From positions 5,613,105 to 5,677,104 of the forward strand of contig NZ_ABIZ01000001.1 of assembly GCF_000172155.1 (NCBI RefSeq): a stretch of 64,000 nucleotides of DNA, in the 5' to 3' direction. Positions 53,927 to 62,468 of this stretch are shown one piece after another (the first letter of the stretch is position 1; each line of letters begins with the position of its first letter). The position numbers and the translations under genes are program-made. Under the pieces are notes generated by a model. The model was given only the letters and a program-made list of their open reading frames with translations. It was not told the origin of the DNA and ran no database searches. Source of the stretch: Verrucomicrobium spinosum DSM 4136 = JCM 18804. Lineage in GTDB: Bacteria; Verrucomicrobiota; Verrucomicrobiia; Verrucomicrobiales; Verrucomicrobiaceae.

Positions 53927-54541
53927 TTACGCAGCCTCCTGGCAGATGTACGAGCGGCCCAACTTGCGCACGGCGAGCTCAATCCTCGTTTTCACCGTGC
54001 CAAGTGGCAGGGAAAGTCTCGCGGCGATTTCCCGCTGGCTCAGACCCTTGAAGAACGTGAGCCTCACCGCCACCCCCTGCTCCTTGGGCAGATCCTGAAT
54101 CAGACGGTTAAGCACGTCTTGCAGTTCGTTCTGACGCACCTCCTGATCCACCACTGAGGTGGACTCCAGACGGTGCACCTCCGGCCGCGAGGCGGCTTCA
54201 TAGCGGCTGGTCGCACGTTGATAGGCCGAGAGCTGCCGGACACGGTCGAGTGCACGGCGACGGGCAATGGTAATCAGCCACCCCAACAGCTTACCCTTGT
54301 GGGAGGAGAACGTACCTGCGTGCTTCCAAACCTGGATGAAGACATCCTGCAGGACGTCATCGGAATCCGCTTCCACGCCCAGCACCCGCGTGATCACCCC
54401 GCGCAGCACACCTCGATGACGGCGATACAGCTCTTCCAGAGCACGCTGAGACTCCCCACTGACAATCCGGTCCATAAGTTCCTCATCAGTCAGCGCAACG
54501 AGATTCTCTGCCAGCGGGGAGGGGAAAAGGATGGTGTTCAT
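53927..54541 (-). CDS. ECF RNA polymerase sigma factor (SigK-like)
   Basis: 204 residues. Sigma2 region ALEELYRRHRGVLRGVITRV then DDVLQDVFIQVWKHAGTFSS and GWLITIARRRALDRVRQLSA. Sigma4 region DLPKEQGVAVRLTFFKGLSQ, then EIAARLSLPLGTVKTRIELA. It is a typical ECF factor of the SigK/SigL group, which usually has an anti-sigma partner downstream, but none is adjacent here. It is the last gene before a 272-base intergenic stretch. Confidence 0.93.
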   Translation of the reverse strand: MNTILFPSPLAENLVALTDEELMDRIVSGESQRALEELYRRHRGVLRGVITRVLGVEADSDDVLQDVFIQVWKHAGTFSSHKGKLLGWLITIARRRALDRVRQLSAYQRATSRYEAASRPEVHRLESTSVVDQEVRQNELQDVLNRLIQDLPKEQGVAVRLTFFKGLSQREIAARLSLPLGTVKTRIELAVRKLGRSYICQEAA

Positions 54542-54813
54542 GAGTGGTAGGGAGAGTTTTTTTGAGAGCTTCGCGGCAGGGCTGGATGTGCCCCGCCATC
54601 GTTACCCTCCTCCCTTGCATTCTGCATACCACCCACCCCACCAAAAGCCTAACACACTCACCATGAATCATTTACAGAACACACACCTCAACTGCAATCC
54701 GGTTTTCCGGCCCTGAAATCATGCAAAAAGCACGCATTCACCTGTCTCACCATGCAAGATGCACGGCATGGGACTTGGGCGTGAGGCTCGGCTGCTCCTT
54801 TGGGGGGGACAAA

Positions 54814-55113
54814 TCAAGATCGCAGGCCACCCGCCAGTTGCGTGGGGGCAATTGCACTCACCGCCGTCAATGCGGGATCTTTCTTCCGCACACGGGGCCG
54901 CCGCACCACCGGTGCCGGAGGCGGAGCTTCTGCGGGAGGACGCAGGCTCATCTGGGCTCCCGCAAGGTGGATCTCCACCACGGGTGATCCCGTGCGCAGA
55001 TGCTGGAGCAGACGTGACGCGACCGCCAGGGCCTGCGTAGCAGTCAGCACCACCATCAGGGTATCATGTCCCGCCTGGGTCGCATCGAACCGATGGATGC
55101 TTCTCTTTCTCAT
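54814..55113 (-). CDS. Hypothetical small basic protein
   Basis: 99 residues. It begins MRKRSIHRFDATQAGHDTLM and continues with an amphipathic helix (ATQALAVASRLLQHLRTGSP) and a Pro/Arg-rich tail (PAPVVRRPRVRKKDP). No signal or family is recognised. The helical segment and the isolated position upstream of the ECF sigma gene, on the same strand, support it as a gene. Confidence 0.45.
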   Translation of the reverse strand: MRKRSIHRFDATQAGHDTLMVVLTATQALAVASRLLQHLRTGSPVVEIHLAGAQMSLRPPAEAPPPAPVVRRPRVRKKDPALTAVSAIAPTQLAGGLRS

Positions 55114-55223
55114 GCAAAACCGCTTGTTGATAGGGTCCTCTTTCCTATGAGTTCGCCCGACACTCCCCGGATGGATGCTTTTCCCGGCTGGGCAGAGGTC
55201 CTTCCGGCCAACTGAATGCCTTC

Positions 55224-56150
55224 ATGAGCCTGACTCATCTCCCCTTACTGGCCGCCCTTGGCCTTGGCCTTCTCCACGCGATCGCCATCGGCGCGGAGCC
55301 TGGCAAGGTTCCCCCAACCGCTGCAGCACCTGGGAAAGGCAACACCTCAGAACTTGCGGCAACGAACGCGCAGCGCGCCGTCCTGGAGACGCCGGGGATC
55401 GCGGCCTTCTGGGACTTTCGTGAGGATCCAGGAAACAAACGCATCTCCCTGGCTCCCGGTGCTCACGCCATGGAGGAGATGGCCGGGCCCGTGGCAAGGG
55501 AGGCGGACGGCCCCTTCGGCACCGCGCTTCACATCAAGTCCGGCCAGTGGCTGCGCATCCCGAGGGACCAGCTTGGTTCGTTGAACATACATGGTCCCAG
55601 GGCGCAGGTCACGGTCATGGCATGGGTAAGGCGGGAGCGACCTCACGCCTGGCAGGCCATCGCTGGCGTGTGGGACGAGTCTCGCAAGAAGCGGCAGTAC
55701 TGCCTCTTTCTCAATGCCGCCTCCCGTACTGACCACCGCACCATGAAACGCAAACCGAGCAAAGACCTCTTCCAGGGCCATGTGTCCAGCGTGGGCGGCC
55801 CTACGCCCGGCGAGGAGTTCTGCATCACCTACGCTTCCAGCGGGTCTGTGGTCGCCATGGAGGGGTGGCACTGCCTCACCCTCACCTATGACGCCAGAGA
55901 GGTACGCCTGTACCTGGACGGCAGGTTTGACGCCTCTGAAGGCAGCAACCCCTTCCCCTATGCGGAAGGTCTCTTTGACGGCGGGGAGGGCGGTGCCGAG
56001 TTCACCGTCGGCAGCGTGTCGGTGCGCGGCAGGCCGGGGAACTTCTTCGGCGGTCGGCTGGGAGGCCTCGCCGTCTTCCAGCGTGCCCTCAGCGCAGAGG
56101 AAATCGCCGCCCTCCACACCGCCACCGCGCTCACAAAAGCACCAGAGTAA
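55224..56150 (+). CDS. Exported LamG/concanavalin-like domain protein
   Basis: 308 residues. Signal peptide [20 protein letters not shown] ending near AIGA. The LamG-like domain covers about residues 55-305: [40 protein letters not shown] and [20 protein letters not shown]. It is a probable extracellular carbohydrate-binding protein. It precedes a Tat-exported TIM-barrel gene by 68 bases and may share its operon. Confidence 0.88.
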   Translation: MSLTHLPLLAALGLGLLHAIAIGAEPGKVPPTAAAPGKGNTSELAATNAQRAVLETPGIAAFWDFREDPGNKRISLAPGAHAMEEMAGPVAREADGPFGTALHIKSGQWLRIPRDQLGSLNIHGPRAQVTVMAWVRRERPHAWQAIAGVWDESRKKRQYCLFLNAASRTDHRTMKRKPSKDLFQGHVSSVGGPTPGEEFCITYASSGSVVAMEGWHCLTLTYDAREVRLYLDGRFDASEGSNPFPYAEGLFDGGEGGAEFTVGSVSVRGRPGNFFGGRLGGLAVFQRALSAEEIAALHTATALTKAPE

Positions 56151-56218
56151 GGGACATTTTCATCGTCAGCACCGCCCGACCACCCCGTAAGTATCCAGCC
56201 TCTCATTCCGACACCATC

Positions 56219-57145
56219 ATGAGCCCTATTACTTCCTCGAACCGCCGCCAGTTTCTCTGCCACACTGCTGCCCTCGCGGGAGCCGCTGCGCTGCCCGCCT
56301 GGGGTCAGGCCGTCCCTGCCGCAGGCACCCCAGACGCCCTGGCGGGCAGGCTCTACAAGACGCTCAAGATCGGCATGATCAAGGCGGATGGAATCCTCAC
56401 GGACAAGTTCAAGACGGCCCTTGCCGCAGGCTTCAAGGGTGTGGAAATGAATGCCCCCGGCATGGACGTGGCCGAGACCAAAAAGGCCATCGCGGAATCC
56501 GGTCTGGTTGTGGACGGCACCGTTTGCGGCAGCCACTGGTCCATCCGCCACACCAGCGCAGATGCCGCCACACGCTCGAAGGCCTTGGAGGACCTCAAAA
56601 CCGCCCTCCGCGACACCCGCGCCGTGGGCGGCCACTCCGTACTGCTCGTCGCAGGCAAAGGCGAGGACGGCCCCGAGAATGAAATCTGGGCCCGCTCGGT
56701 CGAAAACATCGCCAAAGCCATTCCCGTTGCCGCAGAGGAAGGCGTCACCATCGTCCTGGAAAACGTCTGGAACCAGTTCCTCTATGACCACAATGGCGGG
56801 TCCGATCAGACCGCCGACAAGTGGGCCAAGTATGTCGATGCCTTCAACTCACCCTGGGTGGGCATGCAGTTCGACATCGGCAACCACTGGAAATACGGCA
56901 GCATGGGCGGCTGGCTCCGCACCCTGGGCAAGCGGGTTTACAAACTCGATGTCAAAGGCTTCTCCCGCGCCCAAAACAAATTCACCCCCATCGGCCAGGG
57001 CGATATCGACTACGCGGACGTGCGCAAGGCCCTTATCGAGATCAACTTCTACGGCTGGCTCGCCGCCGAAGTGGCGGGTGGAGATCAAGCCTACCTCAAA
57101 GGCGTGTCCGATGAGATGGACACAGCGTTCGGGCTGCGGGCCTGA
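56219..57145 (+). CDS. Tat-exported sugar phosphate isomerase/epimerase (xylose isomerase-like TIM barrel)
   Basis: 308 residues. Twin-arginine signal SNRRQFLCHTAALAGAAALP. The barrel has KTLKIGMIKADGILTDKFKT, GFKGVEMNAPGMDVAETKKA, VTIVLENVWNQFLYD (a metal Glu), WVGMQFDIGNHWKYG (metal Asp/His) and YKLDVKGFSR. It belongs to the AP endonuclease 2-like family that includes hydroxypyruvate isomerases and inositol catabolism enzymes. Secreted forms are common in Verrucomicrobia and Planctomycetes. The substrate is not predictable. Confidence 0.9.
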   Translation: MSPITSSNRRQFLCHTAALAGAAALPAWGQAVPAAGTPDALAGRLYKTLKIGMIKADGILTDKFKTALAAGFKGVEMNAPGMDVAETKKAIAESGLVVDGTVCGSHWSIRHTSADAATRSKALEDLKTALRDTRAVGGHSVLLVAGKGEDGPENEIWARSVENIAKAIPVAAEEGVTIVLENVWNQFLYDHNGGSDQTADKWAKYVDAFNSPWVGMQFDIGNHWKYGSMGGWLRTLGKRVYKLDVKGFSRAQNKFTPIGQGDIDYADVRKALIEINFYGWLAAEVAGGDQAYLKGVSDEMDTAFGLRA

Positions 57146-57188
57146 CGAAGCCTGGTCGCAGCGCCATCGCGTCGTCGTCACCGTCCCG

Positions 57189-57488
57189 ATGGAGATTCCG
57201 CAGCCTGAACACATCTCCCCCATGGACATCGATCACGACTCCGCATCCCACCGGTTCTCCTTGGAAGAATCCGGCCATACCTCCGTGCTGGACTATGAGC
57301 TGGATGGCCGCCAGATGACCATCACCCACACCTACGTCCCCGGTGAGCTGCGTGGCCGGGGCATCGCCGCCGAGCTGGTGCAGGAGGCCCTGGAGCATGC
57401 CCGCGAGCAGGGGTGGACCGTGGTGCCGCAGTGCAGCTACGTCGCGGCCTACATGGCCCGGCACAAGGAGTACAGCGACCTTCTGTGA
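57189..57488 (+). CDS. GNAT-type small acetyltransferase (YidJ/Acetyltransf_CG family)
   Basis: 99 residues from the ATG at 57189. The pattern SVLDYELDGRQMTITHTYVP is followed by ELRGRGIAAELVQEALEHAR, in which RGRGIA is the CoA-binding motif, and GWTVVPQCSYVAAYMARHKE. It is the minimal-size GNAT of the YidJ type; the substrate is unknown. An ATG at 57222 is an alternative start. It lies 43 bases after the TIM-barrel gene. Confidence 0.85.
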   Translation: MEIPQPEHISPMDIDHDSASHRFSLEESGHTSVLDYELDGRQMTITHTYVPGELRGRGIAAELVQEALEHAREQGWTVVPQCSYVAAYMARHKEYSDLL

Positions 57489-57605
57489 GTCAGAAAGGAT
57501 ACCGCCCCCCGAAAAGTCGGGGGTCAGCCGGGTCTGGCCCTTTGCACAATTGTGGCGGCGCAGTCCGTATCGGGGATTCTGCCCTGATTCGTTGCTCCAT
57601 CTTCC

Positions 57606-60299
57606 ATGCGCTCCCCGTTGCTCCCAGCCGTCCTGCTCGCCTCACTCTCCCCCGCCCTGCTGCCTGGGCCAGTCCACGCGGCCCCGCCCGACTACCGGTT
57701 CAAAGTGGAGACCCTTTTTGAAGACATTGCCCAGCCCATGGAGATCGAACTGGCCCCGGACGGCAGGCTGTTCTTCAACGAGTACAAGGGCACGCTCAAG
57801 ATCTACTCACCCGCCACCCGACAGCTCACTCAGGCCGGCACCCTCCAGGTCTTCAATGGCCAGGAGAACGGCTTTCTGGGATTCGCGCTGGACCCCAAGT
57901 TCGCCGAAAACGGCTGGATCTACTGCCTGTACTCGCCCAAGGACTTTGACGGCCAGCAGCTCAGCCGCTTCACCATCACGGGTGACGTCCTCGACCTCGC
58001 GAGTGAAAAGGTCATCCTCCGGTTCACGGAACAACGCAAAGAGTGCTGCCACCACGCCGGCACCGTCGAGTTCGGCCCGGATGGCTGCCTCTATTTCTCC
58101 ACGGGGGACAACACCCATCCCCATGGGGACTCCCAGGGCTACGCCCCGCTGGATGAGCGGCCCGACCGCTCTCCGTGGGATGCCCAGAAGTCCGCAGCAA
58201 ACACGAACGTGCTCAATGGCAAGATCAACCGCATTCGCCTGAAGCCGGACGGCACCTACGAGATCCCGCAGGGCAATCTCTTCCCGCCCGGCACACCCAA
58301 CACCCGCCCGGAAATCTATGTCATGGGGTGTCGCAATCCCTGGCGCATGTCGATTGATGACAAGTCAGGCATTGTTTACTGGGGAGAAGTGGGCCCAGAC
58401 GCAGGCAACGACGGCCCACGCGGCCCACGCGGGTACGATGAAATCAACCAGGCCCGCCGGGCGGGAAACTTCGGCTGGCCCTACTTCATCGCCAACAACC
58501 TCCCCTACCATCACTACGACTACACCACCAAGGCAGTGGGCGCGCCCTTCGATCCCGCCCACCCGGTGAATGCGGGCGTGAACAACACCGGTCTGCGAGA
58601 TCTCCCCCCCGCCCAGCCAGCCATGATCTACTGGCCGTATCGGGAACCACGAGACTTTGTCGAGATGGAAGAAGGTGGCCGCACCGCCTGCGCCGGGCCC
58701 GTCTTCCACTGGCGGCCGGAGTTCGAGAAGACCGCTGGTTTCCCCAGGGACTTCGACGGGTGGCTGCTCTTCTGGGACTGGGAGCGCCCCACCATCCGCT
58801 GGGCGAAATTGGACAAGGACTCCAACTTCCTCGGGATCGAGCCCTTCACCGGAGCCGTCGTCACCGCCAACAAGCCTGAGGCCATTGAGAAAGTGCAGCC
58901 GCAGATCGCTGGCGGCGCCACGCTCATGAAGCGCCCCGTGGATGCCGTCTTCGGTGCCGATGGCTGCCTCTACATCATGGACTATGGTGAGACCTGGGGG
59001 CCAAACAAGGACTCCCGCATGCTCAAGATCAGCTACCTGCGAGGCAACCTGCCCCCGCTCGCCCGGGCCAGCGCCGCCCCCACCTCGGGAAGAGAGCCTC
59101 TTACCGTCCGGCTGACCAGCGCCGGCTCCAAAGACCACGAAGGGGACGCCCTGAAGCATGAATGGCGGCTGCTCCCGGAAGGGCGGGTGATTTCATCCAA
59201 CCCCGATGCGGAAGTCCGCATCGACCTGCCCGGCAACTATCAGGCCGGGCTGCGCGTGACCGATTCACACGGTGCCTCGGGATCGGCCACCGTCTCCTTC
59301 CTCGTCGGGAACACCCAGCCCACCGTGCAGTTCGACTCCCCGCAGTCGGGTGATTTCTTCGATCCCGGTAAGCCCGTCAGCTACCAGGTCAGCGCCTCAG
59401 ATGTCGAGGACGGCACCTCTTCTGCCAAGCCAGACGAGTTTGGAATCCGCACGCTGGTCAGCAGCCTGTTTCTGGACGCCTCGGGCAAGGAGCAGGCTTC
59501 CGATCCCGGCCTGGCTCTCATGAAGAGCAGCGACTGCTTCAACTGCCACGGCGTGGAACAGAAGATCGTTGGCCCTGGGTTGTTGGAAATAGCAGAAAGG
59601 TATCGCGGCCAGCCTGCCGCGCTGGAGACCGCGGTCAATCGCGTCCGGCAGGGCAGCACGGGCGTCTGGGGCCCGCTGCCCATGCTGCCCCACCCTCAGC
59701 ACACCACAGATGAGGTCACGATCATGCTCCGCTGGGTCTTTGGCCTGGAGAAGGGCAAGGGCGGCCCCACCCTCACCCGTGGCTTGAGCGGCACCGCCAC
59801 TGCGCCCCAGGCAGGCACGCCGGGCCAGTTCGTCCTGGAGGCCGCTTATACGGACGCGGGCCGGTCCCCGGCCGGTACGCTCACCGGCAAGGCCAGCGTG
59901 GCCCTCCGCACCCGCCGCTGGGAGGCGGAGGACGGTGAGGTCAACGGCCCCCGGATCAGCGGCAACGGCAGCGCCAGTGGCAAGAAGGTGCTGGGATCTA
60001 TCAACGACAAGCACACCATCCGCTTTGAGCACGTCAATCTCGCCCAGGTCGGTGGATTTACCGTTCGCGCCTCGTCGGGGAATGTGGGCGGCGTGGTGGA
60101 ACTCCGCGCCGGCAGCGCAGACGGGCAGCTTTTGGGCAGGGTGGAGGTGCCCAACACAGGCGGCTGGGACAAGTGGATCGAGCCCGCCACCCGTTTTGCC
60201 AGCCCGCTGGAGGGCCGCACGGATGTGTTTGCCGTCTTCGTGAATCCCGGCAAGGGAGGCCTCATGAACTTGGACTGGGTCCAGTTTGATCCTCGCTGA
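57606..60299 (+). CDS. Secreted PQQ-type sugar dehydrogenase with PKD, cytochrome c and CBM-like domains
   Basis: 897 residues. Signal peptide RSPLLPAVLLASLSPALLPG. A GSDH-like beta-propeller covers about residues 30-470 (EIELAPDGRLFFNEYKGTLK, CCHHAGTVEFGPDGCLYFST, GCRNPWRMSIDDKSGIVYWG). A PKD-like domain follows at about 480-580 (DHEGDALKHEWRLLPEGRV). Next is a cytochrome c segment with heme motif CFNCHG near residue 645 and a distal-type Met pattern. A CBM6-like C-terminus ends the protein (WEAEDGEVNGPRISGNGSAS). It probably oxidises sugars outside the cytoplasm and hands electrons to its own heme. Confidence 0.92.
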   Translation: MRSPLLPAVLLASLSPALLPGPVHAAPPDYRFKVETLFEDIAQPMEIELAPDGRLFFNEYKGTLKIYSPATRQLTQAGTLQVFNGQENGFLGFALDPKFAENGWIYCLYSPKDFDGQQLSRFTITGDVLDLASEKVILRFTEQRKECCHHAGTVEFGPDGCLYFSTGDNTHPHGDSQGYAPLDERPDRSPWDAQKSAANTNVLNGKINRIRLKPDGTYEIPQGNLFPPGTPNTRPEIYVMGCRNPWRMSIDDKSGIVYWGEVGPDAGNDGPRGPRGYDEINQARRAGNFGWPYFIANNLPYHHYDYTTKAVGAPFDPAHPVNAGVNNTGLRDLPPAQPAMIYWPYREPRDFVEMEEGGRTACAGPVFHWRPEFEKTAGFPRDFDGWLLFWDWERPTIRWAKLDKDSNFLGIEPFTGAVVTANKPEAIEKVQPQIAGGATLMKRPVDAVFGADGCLYIMDYGETWGPNKDSRMLKISYLRGNLPPLARASAAPTSGREPLTVRLTSAGSKDHEGDALKHEWRLLPEGRVISSNPDAEVRIDLPGNYQAGLRVTDSHGASGSATVSFLVGNTQPTVQFDSPQSGDFFDPGKPVSYQVSASDVEDGTSSAKPDEFGIRTLVSSLFLDASGKEQASDPGLALMKSSDCFNCHGVEQKIVGPGLLEIAERYRGQPAALETAVNRVRQGSTGVWGPLPMLPHPQHTTDEVTIMLRWVFGLEKGKGGPTLTRGLSGTATAPQAGTPGQFVLEAAYTDAGRSPAGTLTGKASVALRTRRWEAEDGEVNGPRISGNGSASGKKVLGSINDKHTIRFEHVNLAQVGGFTVRASSGNVGGVVELRAGSADGQLLGRVEVPNTGGWDKWIEPATRFASPLEGRTDVFAVFVNPGKGGLMNLDWVQFDPR

Positions 60300-60320
60300 T
60301 TCACCCCGTACGTTGCGGCC

Positions 60321-60917
60321 ATGCCCCTCAACACAGGTCATGGCCGCACCCCTGCCACCCCCGCCCAGGGAGACTCCGTCCCCGCGCCTTCCCCCTTCAA
60401 GCCTGTGTGTGTTGATCTCTGGTGGGCTGTGCCTGACCTCCTGGCCGGCATGTCGATGCCGTATGTCCACCCCTTTCGCTATGATGTGGAGACCGCCGCA
60501 CTCACAGATTTCGACGACGAGCTCCCCGTCCTCTGGCACTCCGGCATTCGCGCCGTCGTCGGCCTGTTAAACATTCCCAGCGCCCCTGAGACGTTTCGGA
60601 GCGCCGGTTTCGACTACTGCTGGCTCCCCATGGTGGATGGCGGCATCTCCACCCGTGAGCAATTCGAGGAGTTCCTCCGCTTCATGCACAAGCAGGCCGC
60701 GTCCCGCAATCCGGTCGTCGCCCACTGCGTGGCAGGCCTGGGGCGCACGGGTGTCCTTCTCGCCGCCTATCTCGTTGCCCACGGTCACAATCCGCAATCC
60801 GCCGTGCTCGCCGTGCGCAGTGTCCGCCCCGGCGCGGTCGAAACCCGACGTCAGGTGGAGTTTCTTTTCGAGGTAGAGCGCAGGCGGGATGCAGGTGAGT
60901 TGCCGTCCCTCACCTAG
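60321..60917 (+). CDS. Dual-specificity / tyrosine phosphatase-like protein
   Basis: 198 residues. The P-loop signature HCVAGLGRTGVLLAAYLVAH fits C-x5-R (Cys then Arg). An upstream Asp in WLPMVDGGISTREQFEEF could be the general acid. The C-terminus VRSVRPGAVETRRQVEFLFE closes the fold. No signal peptide; probably cytoplasmic. Members are also called cyclin-dependent kinase inhibitor 3-like. It follows the dehydrogenase by 21 bases. Confidence 0.9.
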   Translation: MPLNTGHGRTPATPAQGDSVPAPSPFKPVCVDLWWAVPDLLAGMSMPYVHPFRYDVETAALTDFDDELPVLWHSGIRAVVGLLNIPSAPETFRSAGFDYCWLPMVDGGISTREQFEEFLRFMHKQAASRNPVVAHCVAGLGRTGVLLAAYLVAHGHNPQSAVLAVRSVRPGAVETRRQVEFLFEVERRRDAGELPSLT

Positions 60918-60997
60918 CCAGCCCCCTTTTTTCCATCTGGACGCCTTAAGGCATTTCTGGCAACGTCCCCATCAGCAGACAAGCCCCTCCCTTGCCG

Positions 60998-61558
60998 ATG
61001 TTGCTCACCAGACCCGCCGTCCAGTTCCTGATGGCGCTCATGCTCGGAGGGTTCGCCTGGTTGGGCTACTTCTACCTTACCGAGGCCGAAAGGATCCACC
61101 GGGAGCAGATTCAGCACCAAGAAGCCGCAGCGGCTGACGCTGCGGCCGCCGTCAAACGCCACCTTCAAGACGTGCAACGCTTCTGGAAGGACAAGGAGTT
61201 GTTGCTACAGGCCCTTCAGATCGGTGCCCGCATGGAGCCCGCCCACCTGGACGCTCAATGGGAGGCTCTCCAGACCCAGTTGGGGTCATCTCCTGCAGAC
61301 AAACGGCTTGAACAACTTGCCCGCGAAGCCCGGGAAGTTCTTCACGGCGCAGGCCAACTCAGGCAGAAGATCCACACTTACGAAAAGCGGTTGGCCACTG
61401 AACCCGACTTGCGCGAAGTGCTTCAAGAACGTCTGGCCTCATTTCGCCAAGACATCGCCCACGCCCTCGCTTCCAGCCGCCCCCGCTGCCTGTCGCTTGC
61501 CACCCGAGTGGCCGAGCTCGATCCCCCAACTCTCCCCGCCCGCGATCCAAAGCTGTAG
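60998..61558 (+). CDS. Coiled-coil protein with N-terminal membrane anchor
   Basis: 186 residues from the ATG at 60998. One membrane helix (FLMALMLGGFAWLGYFYLT) is followed by a long Ala/Glu/Gln-rich helical region (HQEAAAADAAAAVKRHLQDV, DKRLEQLAREAREVLHGAGQ, EKRLATEPDLREVLQERLAS). No family is recognised. Its last codons CTG TAG lie inside the first TGTAGGG repeat element, so the repeat supplies the stop codon. Confidence 0.6.
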   Translation: MLLTRPAVQFLMALMLGGFAWLGYFYLTEAERIHREQIQHQEAAAADAAAAVKRHLQDVQRFWKDKELLLQALQIGARMEPAHLDAQWEALQTQLGSSPADKRLEQLAREAREVLHGAGQLRQKIHTYEKRLATEPDLREVLQERLASFRQDIAHALASSRPRCLSLATRVAELDPPTLPARDPKL

Positions 61559-61949
61559 GGCAAGCGCTCCGCTTGCCGCGAGCCACCCCTGACTGAGGCA
61601 ACCGGAGCGGTCGCCCTACAACCCAGATGGTAGATGGCTGGGGAGCGAGGAAGTGGCCAACAGGTACAAGGTCATCCTCCTCGCCCCTGACCCCACCTCA
61701 TCGGGAAGTTGGCTTGTCAACTTTGACGATCTGATGGTGTCCCAGCCCTGATTGCCCGATGCCGGAGGCATCAAAGCCATTAGCCGGACGGTTGAAGGAG
61801 CGTAGCGACTGATACCTCCGGAACATCAGATTCAGTATTGCATCCCGGAGCGGATGCCAGCGACGTCGCCTCCGGCATCTCAACTTCCCTAAAACACTGT
61901 TCCGATTTTAATCGGTTATTGACGCTGTAGGGCAAGCGCACCGCTTGCC
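61553..61949. repeat. 397-bp composite repeat, copy 1
   Basis: It runs from CTGTAGGGCAAGCG to CACCGCTTGCC. It is more than about 95% identical by eye to 62066-62461; the few differences are point changes such as TCAACTTTGACG versus TCGACTTTGATG. It begins with one TGTAGGG element and ends with the start of another. Internally it holds the palindrome GATGCCGGAGGCATC and related CCTCCGG motifs. Confidence 0.85.
61554..61620. repeat. TGTAGGG element 1
   Basis: A 67-base imperfect inverted repeat: TGTAGGGCAAGCGCTCCGC at the left and a degenerate complement ending CGCCCTACA at the right. It has the layout of short mobile or REP-like intergenic elements of Verrucomicrobia. No transposase is adjacent. 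Confidence 0.75.
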
Positions 61950-61992
61950 ACGCGCCACCCCTGACTGAGGCAACCGAGGCGGTCACCCTACA
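61926..61992. repeat. TGTAGGG element 2
   Basis: A 67-base member of the same family, with CACCGCTTGCC and GGTCACCCTACA variants. It sits at the junction between copy 1 of the long repeat and the unique spacer. Confidence 0.75.
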
Positions 61993-62066
61993 ACCCAGGG
62001 TGGTTGGATCCGGGGTCGGGAACAGAGCACCCAGAGACCTTCGCTCACCCAACCCACCCCTGACGC

Positions 62067-62132
62067 TGTAGGGCAAGCGCTCCGCTTGCCGCGAGCCAAC
62101 CCAGACCCGGCAACCGGAGCGGTCGCCCTACA
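62067..62132. repeat. TGTAGGG element 3
   Basis: A 66-base member at the start of copy 2, most similar to element 1 (GCTCCGCTTGCC and GGTCGCCCTACA). Confidence 0.75.
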
Positions 62133-62437
62133 ACCCAGATGGTAGATGGCTGGGGAGCGAGGAAGTGGCCAACAGGTACAAGGTCATCCTCCTCGCCCCT
62201 GACCCCACCTCATCGGGAAGTTGGCTTGTCGACTTTGATGATCTGATGGTGTCCCAGCCCGGTTTGCCCGATGCCGGAGGCATCAAAGCCATTAGACGGA
62301 CGGTTGAAGGAGCGTAGCGACTGATACCTCCGGAACATCAGATTCAGTATTGCATCCCGGAGCGGATGCCAGCGACGTCGCCTCCGGCATCTCAACTTCC
62401 CTGGATCACTGTTCCGATTTTAATCGGTTATTGACGC

Positions 62438-62461
62438 TGTAGGGCAAGCGCACCGCTTGCC
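62438..62461. repeat. TGTAGGG element 4, truncated
   Basis: Only the left half of the element (TGTAGGGCAAGCGCACCGC onward) is present. The right half is absent and the first CRISPR repeat starts eight bases later. Confidence 0.7.
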
Positions 62462-62468
62462 TCACTCG

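Larger units (their letters stand above)
62066..62461. repeat. 397-bp composite repeat, copy 2
   Basis: About 396 bases, a near-identical second copy of 61553-61949, separated from it by about 116 bases. The last 24 bases are half of a TGTAGGG element, cut off where the CRISPR array begins (62469). Confidence 0.85.

Noticed and set aside
59397-60539. A 380-codon minus-strand frame under the dehydrogenase and phosphatase genes
   Set aside because: Shadow of strongly supported coding sequence on the plus strand.
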